In this document: positions 11,615 through 12,804 of the stretch, piece by piece
Layout of the letters: each line of letters begins with the position of its first letter
Position numbering within the stretch: the stretch's first letter is position 1
Assembly (NCBI GenBank): GCA_964624465.1
Contig: CAZUZD010000170.1
Location: forward strand, 1-12,804
Direction: 5' to 3'
Length of the DNA stretch: 12,804 nucleotides
From: CAZUZD01 sp964624465
GTDB lineage: Bacteria > Planctomycetota > Planctomycetia > Isosphaerales > Isosphaeraceae
Notes under the pieces: generated by a model
What the model was told of the DNA's origin: nothing
Seen by the model: the letters and a program-made list of their open reading frames with translations, nothing else
Databases searched by the model: none
Program-made: the position numbers and the translations under genes

Positions 11615-12804
11615 ATGGCTGCGAGCTCGAATGCGCCCACGCCGATCACCGTCGCTCACGGCGACGGCATCGGGCCGGAGATCATGGACGCCACCCTGAC
11701 GATCCTCAAGGAGGCCGGCGCCCGGCTGGCCATCGAGACGATCGAGATCGGCGAGGCCGTCTACAAGCGCGGGATCTCGGCCGGCATCGCCCCCGAGTCG
11801 TGGGAGTCGCTGCGGCGCACGAGGGTCTTCCTCAAGGCCCCGATCACGACCCCGCAGGGCGGCGGCTTCAAGAGCCTGAACGTCACCGTCCGCAAGTCGA
11901 TGGGCCTGTTCGCCAATGTCCGGCCCTGCGTCTCGTACGCCCCGTTCGTCGACACCAAGCACCCGGTCATGGACGTCGTCATCGTCCGTGAGAACGAGGA
12001 AGACCTCTACGCCGGCATCGAGCACCGCCAGACCGACGAGGTCTACCAGTGCCTGAAGCTCATCACCCGGCCCGGCTGCCAGAAGATCGTCCGGTACGCG
12101 TTCGAGTACGCCAAGCAGAACGGCCGCAAGAAGGTCACCTGCTTCACCAAAGACAACATCATGAAGCTCACCGACGGCCTGTTCCACAAGGTCTTCGATG
12201 AGATCGCCGCCGAGTACCCCGAGATCGTCAACGAGCACTGGATCGTCGACATCGGCGCCGCCAAGATGGCCGACACGCCCGAGGCGTTCGACGTCATCGT
12301 CATGCCCAACCTCTACGGCGACATCCTCTCCGACGTCGCCGCGCAGATCGCCGGCTCGGTCGGCCTGGCCGGCTCGTCGAACATCGGCGAGGGCGGCGCG
12401 ATGTTCGAGGCCATCCACGGCTCGGCCCCCCGCCGCGCCGGCCAGAACCTGGCCAACCCCTCGGGCCTGCTCCTGGGCGGCGTGATGATGCTCCAGCACA
12501 TCGGCCAGTCCGACGCCGCCGAGCGGGTCCACAACGCCTGGCTCCGCACCATCGAGGACGGCGTCCACACCTACGACATCTTCGAGGAGGGCGTCAGCAA
12601 GCAGAAGGTCGGCACCAAGGAGTTCGCCCGCGCCGTCTGCGACCGCCTGGGCCAGAAGCCCCAGACGCTCAAGACCGTGACCTACGGCGAGGCGAAGCCG
12701 ATCCAGGTGCCCACCGGCGCCCAGCTCCGCCGCCCGCCCCTGGACCGCAAGACCATCGGCATCGACATCTTCGTCGCCGACCGTCGCACGCCCGACGAGG
12801 TGGC
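11615..12804 (+). CDS. icd: Isocitrate dehydrogenase, NADP-type, C-terminus outside window
   Basis: This TCA-cycle enzyme decarboxylates isocitrate oxidatively to 2-oxoglutarate. The 396 visible residues begin with the strand and phosphate loop ITVAHGDGIGPEIMD (11-25). Isocitrate-binding residues line up with the E. coli enzyme: S87, N89 and R93 in SLNVTVRK (S113, N115, R119), R103 (R129), R125 and Y132 in VRENEEDLYAG (R153, Y160). The metal-binding Asp region is NLYGDILSD. The cofactor segment is AIHGSAPRRAGQNLANP. Basic residues right after HGSAP, where NADP enzymes carry Lys/Tyr or Arg and NAD enzymes carry Asp/Ile, support NADP use. Beyond the usual end of the fold the chain continues through VPTGAQLRRP to IGIDIFV, consistent with the longer Thermus/Rickettsia-type ICDH with a C-terminal domain of about 480-500 residues. 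GGAGGGGG six bases before the ATG fixes the start. Confidence 0.93.
   Translation, partial: MAASSNAPTPITVAHGDGIGPEIMDATLTILKEAGARLAIETIEIGEAVYKRGISAGIAPESWESLRRTRVFLKAPITTPQGGGFKSLNVTVRKSMGLFANVRPCVSYAPFVDTKHPVMDVVIVRENEEDLYAGIEHRQTDEVYQCLKLITRPGCQKIVRYAFEYAKQNGRKKVTCFTKDNIMKLTDGLFHKVFDEIAAEYPEIVNEHWIVDIGAAKMADTPEAFDVIVMPNLYGDILSDVAAQIAGSVGLAGSSNIGEGGAMFEAIHGSAPRRAGQNLANPSGLLLGGVMMLQHIGQSDAAERVHNAWLRTIEDGVHTYDIFEEGVSKQKVGTKEFARAVCDRLGQKPQTLKTVTYGEAKPIQVPTGAQLRRPPLDRKTIGIDIFVADRRTPDEV

Noticed and set aside
7115..12568. A 1817-residue open frame on the minus strand
   Set aside because: It lies antisense to three well-supported genes (glycosidase, carbonic anhydrase, icd), its composition is a repetitive Gly/Val/Arg/Leu/Asp pattern, and it shows no domain. 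It is an artefact of GC-rich third codon positions.
1..12804. Mobile elements, CRISPR arrays, tRNA or rRNA genes, defence or secondary-metabolite clusters
   Set aside because: No transposase or integrase, no regularly spaced repeats, no tRNA-like cloverleaf and no defence-type domain were seen. Base composition and codon use look uniform, so there is no sign of transfer.

Overview
The window is about 70% GC and entirely bacterial. It carries LpxA (a lipid A enzyme), secreted and membrane proteins with alanine-rich signal peptides, an MGH1-type alpha,alpha-toroid glycosidase behind a jelly-roll-like domain, an anti-sigma-like membrane protein next to a DUF3106-like protein, a SHOCT-tailed small membrane protein, and a 29-residue Arg/Lys peptide. 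Together these suggest a high-GC Planctomycetota genome, probably Isosphaeraceae-like. That placement is inferred from gene content; no rRNA or other taxonomic marker is present.

Layout. Positions 1-2913 hold four minus-strand genes read right to left: a secreted Gly/Met-rich protein, a Cys-free anti-sigma-like membrane protein, a DUF3106-like membrane protein, and ribD (riboflavin deaminase/reductase, cut by the left window edge). A good minus-strand promoter lies at 3025-3052. Positions 3180-3533 hold a small plus-strand membrane protein with a SHOCT-like tail; it converges on lpxA with 7 bp between stop codons. Positions 3541-5537 hold lpxA and, upstream of it on the same strand, a Gfo/Idh/MocA oxidoreductase. 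The region at 5538-5742 is divergent and feeds an alpha/beta hydrolase (5743-6708). A 29-residue basic protein at 6933-7022 has its own sigma70-like promoter and is followed by a strong hairpin and a perfect 16-bp palindrome. Then come a large secreted MGH1-like glycosidase (7307-10282), a beta-carbonic anhydrase (10421-11377), and an NADP-type isocitrate dehydrogenase (11615 to the right edge).

Most of this is housekeeping or general metabolism: riboflavin, lipid A, the TCA cycle and CO2/bicarbonate. No defence island, mobile element, CRISPR array, tRNA or rRNA was seen, and no gene-free stretch exceeds 300 bases.

The most interesting non-coding signal is the lpxA leader. A 7-base sequence, GGAGGAC, occurs twice, once as the Shine-Dalgarno site, and its exact complement lies between the two copies. 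Two mutually exclusive hairpins are therefore possible, one exposing and one hiding the ribosome-binding site. The other candidates are the tiny basic protein, possibly bS22/mS38-like, and the pairing of lpxA with a Gfo/Idh oxidoreductase, which recalls the GnnA-LpxA arrangement for modified lipid A.
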